DNA of 64,000 nt from Akebia trifoliata (lineage: Eukaryota; Streptophyta; Magnoliopsida; Ranunculales; Lardizabalaceae), in assembly GCA_017979445.1 (NCBI GenBank), contig JADQWC010000432.1, forward strand, positions 62,001-126,000. The letters run 5' to 3'. The notes below the pieces were generated by a model, which was not told the origin of the DNA, ran no database searches, and saw only the letters and a list, made by a program, of their open reading frames with translations. Numbering within the stretch: the first letter of the stretch is position 1; the number at the start of each line of letters is the position of its first letter. This document shows positions 11,961 through 22,531 of this stretch, piece after piece. The translations under genes and the position numbers were made by a program.

Positions 11961-12494
11961 GTCATGCCTTGAACCTCTCAACTTCTTTACTACTGAGGCT
12001 GCCATATCCATTCCTCTTAACCTCGCCAGTCACAGGTCCAACCAACACAACATCCTACCCTGATCACTCTTACCTTCTTATATGTGGAAATACTGGAACA
12101 GAGCTCAACCACACTATTACTTTACTGTGATGTATGATCATGTCTCTCAACCATCACACACAACATTTGGGAACCTCCATCATAAATTAATTAAACCCCC
12201 ACCTCGGCCCCCTACAAACAAAACAAAAAAAAAAAATTATTGGGAACAGTGGGGGTGGGAAGACTAATTAAGAAAGGTTGGTTTTCATTTTTATGGGAAA
12301 CTATCAATGTTGGGGTCTTGTAAAAGGAGATCTTTTTTTCTTTCTCTTTTAAATATCCATCACGTTGGTGTTGGATTCTTAAAAAAGGTTATTAAAATAA
12401 TATTTTCGGGGGACCATCTCAAATGTGGCCTTAGGCAACGGTCTAAGTTGCGTTGTGGTTGAGTCAGCCCTATGTATATGTATATATGCATATA
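11961..12494. other. Intergenic, no gene seen
   Basis: No family was recognised. Short runs of C and A near 12195-12240, and a TA-rich stretch at 12476-12494 that is the insertion site of the next MITE. Confidence 0.4.
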
Positions 12495-12875
12495 GGGTCC
12501 CGTTCGCCACCCTTAGTTTTACCACACACTTTAACAAACGCGTTTTGTCTTACATGGGTTAGAAGTTTCGGAATGAGCTGATTTTTGGTGAGGATGATCT
12601 CTATGGTGAGGAGATCATCCTCACCAAAAATCAGCTCATTCCAAAACTTCTAACCCCATCAAAATTGATTTACAAAAAATGGACGGTCCACGATTTTTCA
12701 ACGTGTAAACATGGGGCTAAACATTTCGGAATGGGCTGATTTTTGGGGAGGATGATCTTCTAATCATAGAGATCATCCTCACCAAAAATCAGCTCATTCC
12801 AAAACTTCTAACCCATGTAGGACAAAAAACGTTTGTTAAAGTGTGTGGTAAAACTTAGGGTGCTGAACATTTCCC
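12495..12875 (+). mobile_element. TA-flanked hairpin MITE, copy 1
   Basis: This 381-bp element begins GGGTCCCGTTCGCCACCC and ends GAACATTTCCC, flanked by TA-rich sequence. The ends form a long imperfect inverted repeat sharing 'accacactttaacaaacg'-type sequence. Inside are two hairpins. Each pairs a module with GGAATGAGCTGATTTTTGG and GAGGATGATC with its inverse, separated by a spacer containing ATGGACGGTCCACGATTTTT. It is nearly identical to the copies at 46626-47004, 47018-47396, 59991-60370 and 60772-61150. Confidence 0.88.
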
Positions 12876-13076
12876 ATGCATATATGTGTGCATGCGTGTG
12901 TGCGCTGCTAGTTGCTAAAGTGTTCTGCTTGAAAATCCTATGGCCAAGTTTGTTTGCAAACAAATCCTAACTCTGATATGAATCATCAAAAGATAATTCT
13001 CTACTACTTTGTAGTTCCCCATTGTCTTCATCAATCTCAACATGGAGGACTTTCTCAAATATTTCTTTCTTGGGAG

Positions 13077-13574
13077 TAGGGTTTAAAATGGGTTGGATTT
13101 TATCCAAAATCTAGGGGAATCAAATCTGATTTTTAGTGGGTTTGGTTCTTTCTAGTATATCCAAATTAAAATATGGGTTGGACATGGATTGACATCCTTT
13201 GACCCGTGTCGGATACAAATCCATCCCTATATCTATCTATATCCGAATGATAAATTATTTTATATATTATATGCTATATTTTTTAATTTATCATTCATTA
13301 ACAAATAAGTATCAGGTGAAGTAGTCAAAACTTCTCTTCAAAAAAGAAGTGATCTTGGGTTCAAATTACTTTGAAATTATTCGACCGACCGATCCGAATC
13401 AATTAATTCGGACGGCTCGGATCCTCCAGATATGATTTTATTGAAAGTAAAAAAAAATTCGGATATGATTTGAGCTAGTCGGATTCAGATCCGGATTTAG
13501 ACTCGAATAAAAAATTCGGATATAGATATGGGTAAACACGTATCCGGTCTGAACCCGACCCGTTTTAAGACCTA
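13077..13574. mobile_element. hAT-type MITE just upstream of mL46
   Basis: Ends TAGGGTTTAAAATGGG and, inverted, TAGGTCTTAAAACGGG frame a 498-bp element. The flanking 8-mers are CTTGGGAG (13069-13076) and CTTGTAAG (13575-13582), matching at 6 of 8, the duplication length of hAT elements. The interior is rich in 'atccgaat' and 'ggatatg' motifs. A tRNA-like stretch at about 13313-13370 (hairpin cttctcttc/gaagtg, then TTGGGTTCAAAT resembling a B box) suggests an included SINE-like piece. The element ends 176 bp before the mL46 ATG, so part of that gene's promoter may come from it. Confidence 0.75.
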
Positions 13575-13750
13575 CTTGTAAGGGGTAAAAAGGATATGAG
13601 CCTGCTTCCATTGCCTGCTGTTAAATCTTGTATAAGCCCCTCGAAAAATGTCTCAAAATCTATTTTGGGCGATTTTGCGAATCATCAAAACCCAAATCGG
13701 GAGATAAATTGAAGCGAAATCCATAAAGAGGTAGAGTTTTGTTTCGAGAA

Positions 13751-16700
13751 ATGCAGAGGCTCACATTGTTGTCTCAATCTCTAAGAACAACTAGAAGGTT
13801 CTGCACATCTAATCCTGATAAGATCGTGGCAGCTGTGTTATTTGAAAGATTACCAGTCGTTATCCCAAAGATCGATCCAGTTGTCTATGCATTTCAAGAA
13901 TTTTCGTAAGTCTCTCTCTCTATAATTATTATATACTTTAGTAAAACAATTAGGGCTTAAGTTCATTGTTTATCTAAAGAAATTATTAACACAACTGATT
14001 CAATTGTCTTCAAATTGTTATTGAATGTACAATAGCTGATATTGAAATGTGTTGTTTAGGTTTCGATGGGGACAGCAATATCGGCGGAAATATCCTGATG
14101 AGGTCTTAGGAAAATCTGATGCTAGGTAAATTTAGTTATTTTTTTTTTAAAAATTTATCTATTGATATTTCTAAGCCGCCTAATGTATTTAGTGAAGCTT
14201 TACAATTTCATTTCTGTTCTAAGTTCTTGTTGTCTTAATTAGTTTATGATAAGTTGATTTCAGTTTGAGTTTGATTATCTTCATGATACTATTTTTTATT
14301 ATTATTATTTTTTTGATTAGTAATCTTCATGATATTAGTTAGATTGGAATAATGAAGGGGACCGAAGAATTCATATACCAAGCACATCAATTATTTGAAT
14401 AGGGTTAAACAAAAGAAAGGGGGGATGAAATTTTTATGGAGATGATAAAATGAGCCTAATGTTTCCAGGAGAGGGAGGTACCAAGAACAAAGATCTCATG
14501 ATATCTTTAACTGGTGTACTCGAGCTAATGTGGAAGTGCAACTTTTTGTAGCTACTTTGAGCTGTTTTTGGAGGCCTTTTCATAGCCAGAGGCCCACCAC
14601 CGTCATCATCTACACCTTTGTGAGCATTAGTTATAGTTCCAAATTCTATCTTTTGTGTGTGAAGCTTTGGGAATGGTACACCCCCTTAGGATCCTCTTGT
14701 GTAAATATGATTATTGAAGAACTTTAAGAGAGAACATGAAGATCAAGCATGGTAGAAGCATTGACACCAAATTTGTGAATTTTTTTAAAAAATTGAAAAA
14801 AAATCATCAAATAAGGGACTGCCAAATCGATCGTCAAATCGTCAAAATTTTCAAAATAAGAGTCGTTAGTTTTCCTTAAAGCCATCTTCAACCATTAGAG
14901 TAAAATTTACTCTTCAACCTCAAGATTCTATCTTCTTCAACCTTCTAATAGGGGCGGATTTAGAGTGGGGGCACTTGCCCCCACAAGAGTTTTCAAATTC
15001 TATGGATTAATGTGCTATTGCGATAGATTTTAGCGGTAGATAAAGAAATTTGCCACTATTGCCCCTACAAAAAAAATTCACTCTTAGTTGCCCCCACAAC
15101 TATTTTCTTCACTCTTAATTGTCCCACTAATTTTTTTTCTACTCTTGGTTGCCCCCACATGAGCAAAATCCTAGCTCCTCCCCTGCCTTCTAACCTTAGT
15201 TCAAGATGAGGGTTTTAGGGAGGTTGATCCCGAAATTTTCCTGATTTTTTTTTCTTTGAACCTTTCTAGGATTTATCTGAATTGACCCCCGTCAAATGAT
15301 CATCAAATCCAAACTGGGTTACTATGGTTAGAACTAGAAGTACTAGGATTGGCAAAATTTTCTCAAATGAATCGAAGGATCTGGTAATTTTTTTAGTCTA
15401 GATTCCAATTACAAGCTTAAAGTCATTAGACTCACGTAACTTTCAGCACTTTTGGGTAGCATACATCATCTTGTGATATATGTTACGTGAGCTTTATGGT
15501 TATCTTCCTCAACCCGGAATTCAATTCTTGATTCACTTAGTTATTTTTGGTGATTACTTGCATGCGTGTTATCTAGGTTATTTGCATTTCAATGGCTTGT
15601 GAAATCTTGTTTGGTATATTAGTTTCATTTGAGGATTTTTAACATTGGCTACTCTTGTAACCCAGGGGAAAAGGTGATTACCAAATAGACTATGTACCAG
15701 CTCCACGAGTCACTGAAGCAGATGAGACTAATGATAGAAGGTACAAAGTAGCTTTATATGTTGTTTGTGATAGTGTGTCATTATACAAGTTCCTTTTGAT
15801 GTTAGAATCCTTTCTAAACTATTACTTTTAACATGAAGTTATAATAGTTAATGGAACTTCCAACTCTTTTGGAAGAGGACATGACTCACTATGAAAGACA
15901 CTAGTGCCATGCTCAGTGGGTGATTCTTCCAAGAAGTTTGTTACTTCATTGTCTCAGTTGTCTAGTTGGTTGTGTTTGTCTCCCCGGTTATACCATCCAG
16001 ATCTCGGTGTAGGAGATGTTATCAACAAATTTTGTGTTTGTCATACAGTTTAGAATAGTAAACTAAGTTAGCGGATTCTCAATAAGGAGAGCACAACCTA
16101 AAAAAAGCCGGAAAGGGGATTCCCACCAAAAGTCGGGATTCCCCTCTCCCATGTTTCTATCCTTAATTTTACTCTGGTTGAATCTCAAATTATTATGAAT
16201 AATAAAAAAAGAAGGTTTCGATGTCTCTCTCTCTCTCTCTTTCTATATATGGGGAATGCTAACGTCTAAGACTTCATGGGGACATTAGCATTGTCCAACA
16301 AATTTTTTTTCAATAATGCCCCTCCCCGTTTTATCTTTTAGTGAAAAAGAAAAATGTGTTCTCTTACACAATACATGCTTGTTTACATAATAAATACTAT
16401 GAGCATTTAAGTATTTTGAATTGAATATCTTTTTTATAGCAAATGCTTTGGCAATCAATACCAACATAATAAATGCATTTATTAATGGCATAATAAATGT
16501 ATTTATTGGGTAAAAGACTAACATGTCCTTGTCTTTTTCACTAAAAGACAAAATTAGGAGGGGTATTATTGGAAAAAGAGTGTGGACAATGCTAACGTCC
16601 TCATGAGGTCTTGGATGTTAGCATTCCCCTATATATATAATCTATAAATAAAAAAAAAGGAAAAACTTGACGCCATGGACTCAGTTGAGGTTCGACTTAG

Positions 16701-19700
16701 TTATTTACACTTTAGATATTTTATTTTTAATTGCAAATAATAATAGATATTGTTTTATACTCCACTTTTTTGAGAGTTTAAGAATAAAATATAGATTTTT
16801 AGGAGATGGTTTTTTATAGGATTTATTTCAATTCAGTTGGGTGCAAAGATTTTTCTTGTTTTATTTTAATCTTTCTTTTCCATTTTTAGATGTTAGCTTG
16901 TTTATTTTTCTGCAACTTTTTTTGTTTTTTGAGAAAAAATTGATTGTTTTGTGCAATTGGGTTTTGATGATTTTCAATTAAATCGGATTATAATTTTTTT
17001 TTATCATACTTTTATGTAGAACTTTTGAATTGTGATGGGGATTTGAATTTTTTTATGTTTTGGTTTTCTTTTTTAATTTATCTTAGTTTCTCTAGTGATA
17101 ATTTGATTTTAAATTGATGAATTTTGTTTGTGTAGAGGGTCAAATCAATAAGGCATCTGGACCCTACACGTGTCCAGATATTAGATTAGTAGGAGATCAA
17201 AACTAACTGATTTTCTCCTAAGTGGTACCCAGGACGCCCAACTCGTTTGAAGGGCAAAGTTCGAATGTCAGTTTTACCCAGTATATAAACCGAGCAGGGT
17301 AGACTTCTAAGTTGTCTTCGAATCAACTCAGATCCCTTCATTTCAAGGAAGATCCTAGGAATCAAGGGAATGGATAGTAGAGTTCGAGAGAATCTTTCCC
17401 TTCTCAGTATCCTCTCCTAAAGGTAAGGGATCCTTGCTGGAGATCCCTAAAGATCAGGGATCTCAAGGAGATTCCTTATTCGATGTGATTTCTCAGAAAG
17501 AACTATAAATAGAGGCGGCCCAGAAGAGAGGGGGTTCAAGAAATTAGAGGGTCATTACTGATTAACTAAGGAGGTGACTTTATCATTGGAGAGTTTTTGG
17601 TAGATACTACACCGGTATCACCATCGCTGATCGGAGGGAGTGAAGGACATGAGACGATTAGAGGGAGTTGAGTTGTAAGAGGTAACACGAAATCACCTCT
17701 ACAGTTTGGATTCGATGGAGTAAAGAGGTAAATCAGGTTATTCTACAAGTTGAATTGTGGGGTGTAGACCTATCAAGAAAGTGGTCGGTTTTGAGTTCAT
17801 ATAGATTTTTTTTTTTTTTTTACCACCATTTGAAGTGTAGGAAGAAAAACTTAGATGGCTTCCACAAGAAGTTATAATACTTTGAAAAAGATTAGATGAA
17901 AACTTGAGTTTCATGAAAAATTTCTTAATTGTAATTGGTAATTAAGTTTTTGTATTAAGATTGTATTGTAATACTTATTTTGAGGGTTAAAATTCTATAA
18001 GAAATTTGAATTTGAATTATTGAATACATCATAATAGTTAGCTAACTTTAGAGTTAGACAGATATCATGAAGACTAGACTCATGTCAGCATCAACTTCAG
18101 ACAAACAATGTATAAGCTAATCTAGCTTAGGATTTCCCATCATAGGTAAAGGAGAATCTTATTCAAGGTATGTAAAACAATTTTTATTGCGGCCAAATAG
18201 ACCCTTTGAGTTCTAAGATCAGATTATTTGAAAGAGATATATGACAATCTCTGTTCTCTCTCTCTCTCTCACTCACTCTTTTAGTTACTTTCTATCTTCT
18301 TATAATGATTTGTAATAAAATCACTTTTCTCGAGGCAATATTTTTAGAATAATAGCTTTTCATTATGTGATGTACATTAAGCAGACATTCACCTTTTATC
18401 ATTTGAAGGTTTTTATTACTTGTTCTTGTATCATTTATTTATTTATTTTTAAGTTCAAATTCCCAATGTATGTGGAAAATGTGGTATTGTTCCTCTATTG
18501 ATCAACCAATAATTATATGATACTTGTAGCAAGCATGGCGATATTGACAATAATGGCAGGCAATGAATTGAACAATTGTTTAAGAGTCCATTGATCTCAA
18601 TCTCAGGAATCATTGTACATCTCACGTAAACTTCGAATTTTAGTTATCAGTGAAAACAAGAGAGAAGATGATCTAAATCATCATTTTTATCGGTGTTGCT
18701 GGAGACAATAAAAGATTAAAAAAAGGAAAACTATTTAAGGAGAACAGAGAGATTATAAACAAATAATTTTTTACATGTTCAACTTGTGTGTACCTGAATA
18801 GTCGGGGCCTCGCGTGTGCCTCATACTACAATCCTTGAGGCTCAAGACTTGATTGGGTAAGCCTTTATAAACCACTTGAAGCTTAAGTTATTGATGCTAA
18901 AATGTTGCTCAAGACAGTACTTTAAACAATTCATGAGATTGTTATTTACTTGGTTCTTGTCTATAGGGAATTTCAATACCAGGATTTGCTACCTTTGGTG
19001 ACTCAGTAGCTTTATATTTGGCACCTAACCCCCCCCCCCCCCCCCCCAAAAAAAAAAAAAAAAAAAAAACATTTTGGAAAGTTTGAATGATATTATGTTG
19101 TCTGAAGTCTGACTCACTAGGTTTGTAGATTGATAAGAAATGAGTGAAGGTCATATTTCATCTGGAGCTAAATGTGCATCTTGGTATCAAGTAACATTTT
19201 ATGTTGCACAACCTCCATTAGTTGCCATGTGCAACGTGTTAATTACCAATTTCATTATTTGTTGATATCTTCATAGAATGAGCATGGATGAGCTGAGGAT
19301 GTTGAGATGGATGAGTGGTAAGCCTGGGAAAGACAAATTTGGAAATGGGTTTGTTCTAGGGAACTAGGAATTGCATTACTTGGACATAAAATGAGGGAAA
19401 GTTTTTTGAGAAGATTTTAGCAATTGTGAAGAAGCCAGTAATAGAATCAATAAGGAGGTGGATTTTGGTGCAAGTTGAAGAATCTAGAAGGGCAAGAGGA
19501 AGACCGGAAATGGCATTGGTGGTAGCAAGAAAACATTTGAAGGAACACACCTTGATTGTAGATAGGGTTCATTATAGAGATAAATGGCAAAATATGATTC
19601 ATGCTACTGTCCCAAATAATTGGGATCAGGTGTAGATTATAATAGTCTTCCAGCTAGGGAAGTGGCATCATGTTCTCTCCGGCAATAGTGATAGAGTGCA

Positions 19701-20668
19701 CTCAAGTTTAGTGCTTTAGTTTTTTCTTAGCATTTTTTGGACACCTAGGCCATATTATGTCCAAACATAACCGATTATCTTAGATATTCATGGTGCTAAT
19801 GGAGTTCAATAAATTAGGCTTGCATTTGTACTAAAGGAACACTTGTATGTTTTGAAATATGGACCTTTTAGTTTACCCCTTTTAGGAAAATTTGAAGGCA
19901 TATGGACCTTTTTGTTACCCCCTTTTAGGAAAATTTTCTAGTAATCGACAATGATATATATATAATAATAGTTTATTACTTCTTTCTTTAAGGTCATTGC
20001 AGAGAGCACTTGATAGAAGACTCTATCTCCTCCTGTATGGTAGCACGTATGAATCTCCTGCAGGAAAGCCTGTTTGGCATTTTCCTGAAAAGGTTTATGA
20101 AGATGAAGGGACAATGCGTAAGGTAATACTCATAATTTTGTTTTTTGTTTTTTTTTTTCCTGAATTTGTAGCTTCTGGATACCCAATTTTAAATCCTTGA
20201 TTTGCAGTGTGCAGAGTCAGCATTGAAAGCTGTTATTGGAGACCTCTCTCACACGTACTTTGTTGGGAATGCTCCTTTTGCTCATATGGTTATACAGCCA
20301 ACAGAGGATGTGTCTGGACTTCAACCTTTAAAGGTATTTTTTGTTTTAACCCTACCTTCCTTTGTAAGTGTTATGGGTTGCAAACAAGAAGCATTCGTAC
20401 CTTTGTGGTGTTGCAGAAGTGCGTACTTTACTTGTTAATTCCTATTTACCTTATTGGCTTGTATGGTTTTGAGTATCTATCTTAGCAAATAGTTGTATTT
20501 TCTGAATTTTTTTTCTTCTGTCAGCGATTCTTTTTCAAGTCTCAAGTAATTAGTACCAACAAGTATCAGATCAAGAAGTGTGAGGATTATGTCTGGGTGA
20601 CCAAGGATGAATTAATGGAGTATTTTCCAGAGCAAGCTGCTTTCCTCAACAAAATGATCATCAGCTGA
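13751..20668 (+). CDS. MRPL46: Mitochondrial large-ribosomal-subunit protein mL46, six exons
   Basis: This is a structural protein of the mitochondrial ribosome's large subunit with a Nudix-like fold. Exons 13751-13905, 14060-14125, 15666-15740, 19993-20122, 20208-20333 and 20525-20668 join in frame at GT-AG borders to give 231 aa, a normal length for the plant protein. The first ~20 residues, rich in R, S, T and L without acidic residues (LTLLSQSLRTTRRF), look like a mitochondrial presequence. KIVAAVLFERLPVVIPKID, FRWGQQYRRKYPDE, YGSTYESPAGKPVWHFPEK and FPEQAAFLNKM are family hallmarks. The region corresponding to the Nudix box (about residues 125-150) lacks the REUxEE residues, so hydrolase activity is not expected. 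Intron 3 is 4.25 kb and holds transposon debris. There is no obvious TATA box. AATAAA at 20897 is a likely poly(A) signal. Confidence 0.93.
14949..15185. mobile_element. hAT-type MITE in mL46 intron 2, exact 8-bp duplication
   Basis: The 237-bp element begins TAGGGGCGGATTTAG and ends CTCCTCCCCTG. It is flanked on both sides by the identical 8-mer CCTTCTAA (14941-14948 and 15186-15193). The interior repeats 'ttgcccccac' several times and has no ORF. The perfect duplication suggests a fairly recent insertion. Confidence 0.88.
16251..16629. mobile_element. TA-flanked MITE in mL46 intron 3
   Basis: The 379-bp element begins GGGGAATGCTAACGTC and ends with the inverse of GGGGAATGCTAACATC. The arms continue as an imperfect inverted repeat for more than 70 bp ('gacattagcattgtcc', 'cccctcc'). 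It sits between 'tatatat' and 'tatatatataa', the same kind of TA-repeat target as the hairpin MITEs, but its sequence is unrelated to theirs. Confidence 0.82.
17130..17760 (+). mobile_element. LTR-like remnant in mL46 intron 3
   Basis: A block of higher GC than its surroundings contains a TATA-box promoter (CTATAAATAGAGGCGG at 17505-17520), preceded by short direct repeats around 'gggatc' and 'aaggaga', and followed by leader-like sequence. This is the usual make-up of a plant retrotransposon LTR. No matching pair of ends or target duplication was found, so the limits are approximate. Confidence 0.4.
19030..19069. repeat. Homopolymer C(~17) followed by A(~21)
   Basis: Adjacent poly-C and poly-A runs lie within mL46 intron 3. 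Run lengths are unlikely to be exact in an assembly. The A-run may be the tail of an old retroposon copied on the plus strand. Confidence 0.8.
19276..19640 (+). pseudogene. L1-type LINE ORF2 C-terminal remnant
   Basis: Plus-strand frames encode MSMDELRMLRWMSGKPGKDK and then, after stops and shifts, RRARGRPEMALVVARKHLKE, HTLIVDRVHYRDKWQNMIH and VPNNWDQV. This matches the conserved tail found after the reverse transcriptase of plant non-LTR elements (RMLRWM-SGKT, RGRP, W, DPN). Several stop codons and frameshifts interrupt it, so it is dead. It lies 350 bp before mL46 exon 4 in the same orientation. Confidence 0.75.
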
Positions 20669-21020
20669 GACTTTTATTATTATTCCCATTCTCCAAGCTT
20701 TCATTAGCATTTTGAGAACCATTGTTTTGCACTACAACGTTTGTTTGCAAAGAAAGCTTGTTCTTCCGTTCTAGACATAAGCATGGAGATCATAACCGTG
20801 TCTAAATTAAACTGTGAAATGTCTTGGGTTTTTCGGGAAATCCAATTTTTGATTAAATGTTCCTTTCATGGTTCAGATAGGAGTGTATTGTTGTTGAATA
20901 AAAGCAATTTATCACATATCAGCTTGTTTTCAAGCGTTCTGCAATTATTTGAGAAATTAGTCCTCTGCAAGAATTTGCCATTCGATACTACCCTACAATC
21001 ACTTGAGGATGAGTCGTGCT

Positions 21021-21154
21021 GGAGTGACCTCAATGGGGGACACCTTGATGTGGTTGCTCGCGCATGTCCGTAGATCGTATCTTGGAGAAAAGGCATCTAT
21101 AGGCATGTGCGAGCCACTTCATCAAGATGATGTCCCTCCCACTGAGGTCACTCC
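21021..21154. mobile_element. Small fold-back MITE
   Basis: The arms GGAGTGACCTCAATGGGGGA and, inverted, GGAGTGACCTCAGTGGGAGG continue through 'cttgatg' and 'gctcgcgcatg'. The 134-bp piece is almost entirely one imperfect hairpin. It begins about 350 bp beyond the mL46 stop codon. No target duplication was identified. Confidence 0.65.
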
Positions 21155-21182
21155 AACATTAATCTATGAGGATGTATGTATA

Positions 21183-21830
21183 GGGTAAGGTTGAGTGGTA
21201 AAATTTGTCCAATTTGATTTAAGAGAGTCAGATTGGGCTGATTTTTTTTTTAGGATCTTTATGTTGTGATCATCCTTACAAAAAAAAATCAGCCCAATCC
21301 AAAACTTTTAACCCCATCAAAAGTGATTTACAAATTAATAATAAAAAAAATAATGGTTCATAACTCTAAATAACTTTTGATGGGGTTAGAAGTTTTAGAT
21401 TGGATTGATATTTTGGGATGATGATCTCACCATATACGGGTCTTGTTCCACAGCCAACAACAGGGAGTCAAAATTTGTCTTATGAGACTTAAAACTTTTG
21501 GATTGGGTTGATTTTTTGGGAGGGTGATCTTAGTGACATTATTATCACAAAAAATTAATCTAATCTGAAATTTCTAATCTCATAAAAAGTGATTTACAAA
21601 TTAAAGGTACCAAATCGAGGTCCACTTTTAATAGGGTTAGAAGTTTCAAATTGGGTTGATATTTTTGTAAAGAGGATCTCCTTATCATAGAGGTCATCCT
21701 CACAAAAGTCTGCCCAATCTGAAACTTATAACTAATATAAGACAGTCCGCGGGATCAAACAAAATCAGTCCAAGCAATCTGAAACTTTTAATCCCATCAA
21801 AAATTGTTTACACATCCACCTGAGCAATGT
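21183..21830. mobile_element. Degenerate hairpin MITEs (old copies)
   Basis: Repeated inverted modules such as GGATTGGGTTGATTTTTTGG, 'gatcatcctcac' and AACTTTTAACCCCATCAAAA, with the spacer phrase 'gtgatttacaaatta', show at least two decayed members of the same superfamily as 12495-12875. A second element seems to start at about 21438 (gggtcttgttccacagcc). Divergence is much higher than among the 46-47 kb and 60-61 kb copies. Confidence 0.7.
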
Positions 21831-22349
21831 TGTTTGACATGATGAAAATTTGAACGTAGCTTCAGCATTTTCCAATAGAGGCATGTCATCAAATTTGAGA
21901 ATAAAATATTCACCAAATCAGGAAAAAAAAAATCTACCGTTAAGTTGGAATCTACGCCCGGTTATATTAATCAAGCAATCTATACGATAGGTGTGCCACT
22001 CCTGAGTCCTGCCAACGGTTGAAGCTACAAAACAAATGATTATTGAAACGGCCGTTACAGAATCCGTTAGTCTACTAACGGCAATACTGACTTTATTTTG
22101 TGCAATGCCTTTTGTCGCCGTCTGTAAGGGGAAAGAAACTGCTAACCGTCCAAAATCCAAATTACTATTCACGAATATAAAAATTACAAAAATAAAAAAC
22201 AAATATATCACCTTTTCCAATGAGGGAGTCCGAGGAAAAATCCAAATTTGTTTTTCCTGCAAAATCCAGGCTGCTTCGGCTCTATCAGTAAACTATTTGT
22301 TAGATTGAAGCTTTGTGGTCGTCCTCTTAGCAAAGCCCTGTTTTTGTCA

Positions 22350-22361
22350 CCTCTATATATC

Positions 22362-22413
<52 letters not shown>

Positions 22414-22460
22414 CTAAAAACAAAATATATATACATATATATATATACATATACTAAAAA
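22350..22460. repeat. (TA)n/(TATACA)n microsatellite
   Basis: TA-rich runs are separated by two copies of 'catatactaaaaacaaaa'. Just after it, a 27-bp direct repeat containing 'cacaactttggaatgaga' occurs twice at about 22478-22531. Confidence 0.9.
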
Positions 22461-22531
22461 CAAAACAAAACAAACACTCACAACTTTGGAATGAGAGATG
22501 AAAGTCACAACTTTGGAATGAGAGATGAAAG

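Noticed and set aside
19997..21188. Several open frames around the last three mL46 exons and downstream.
   Set aside because: They are exon read-through into introns, shifted frames of the exons, or the fold-back MITE at 21021-21154; the spliced model explains the conserved parts.
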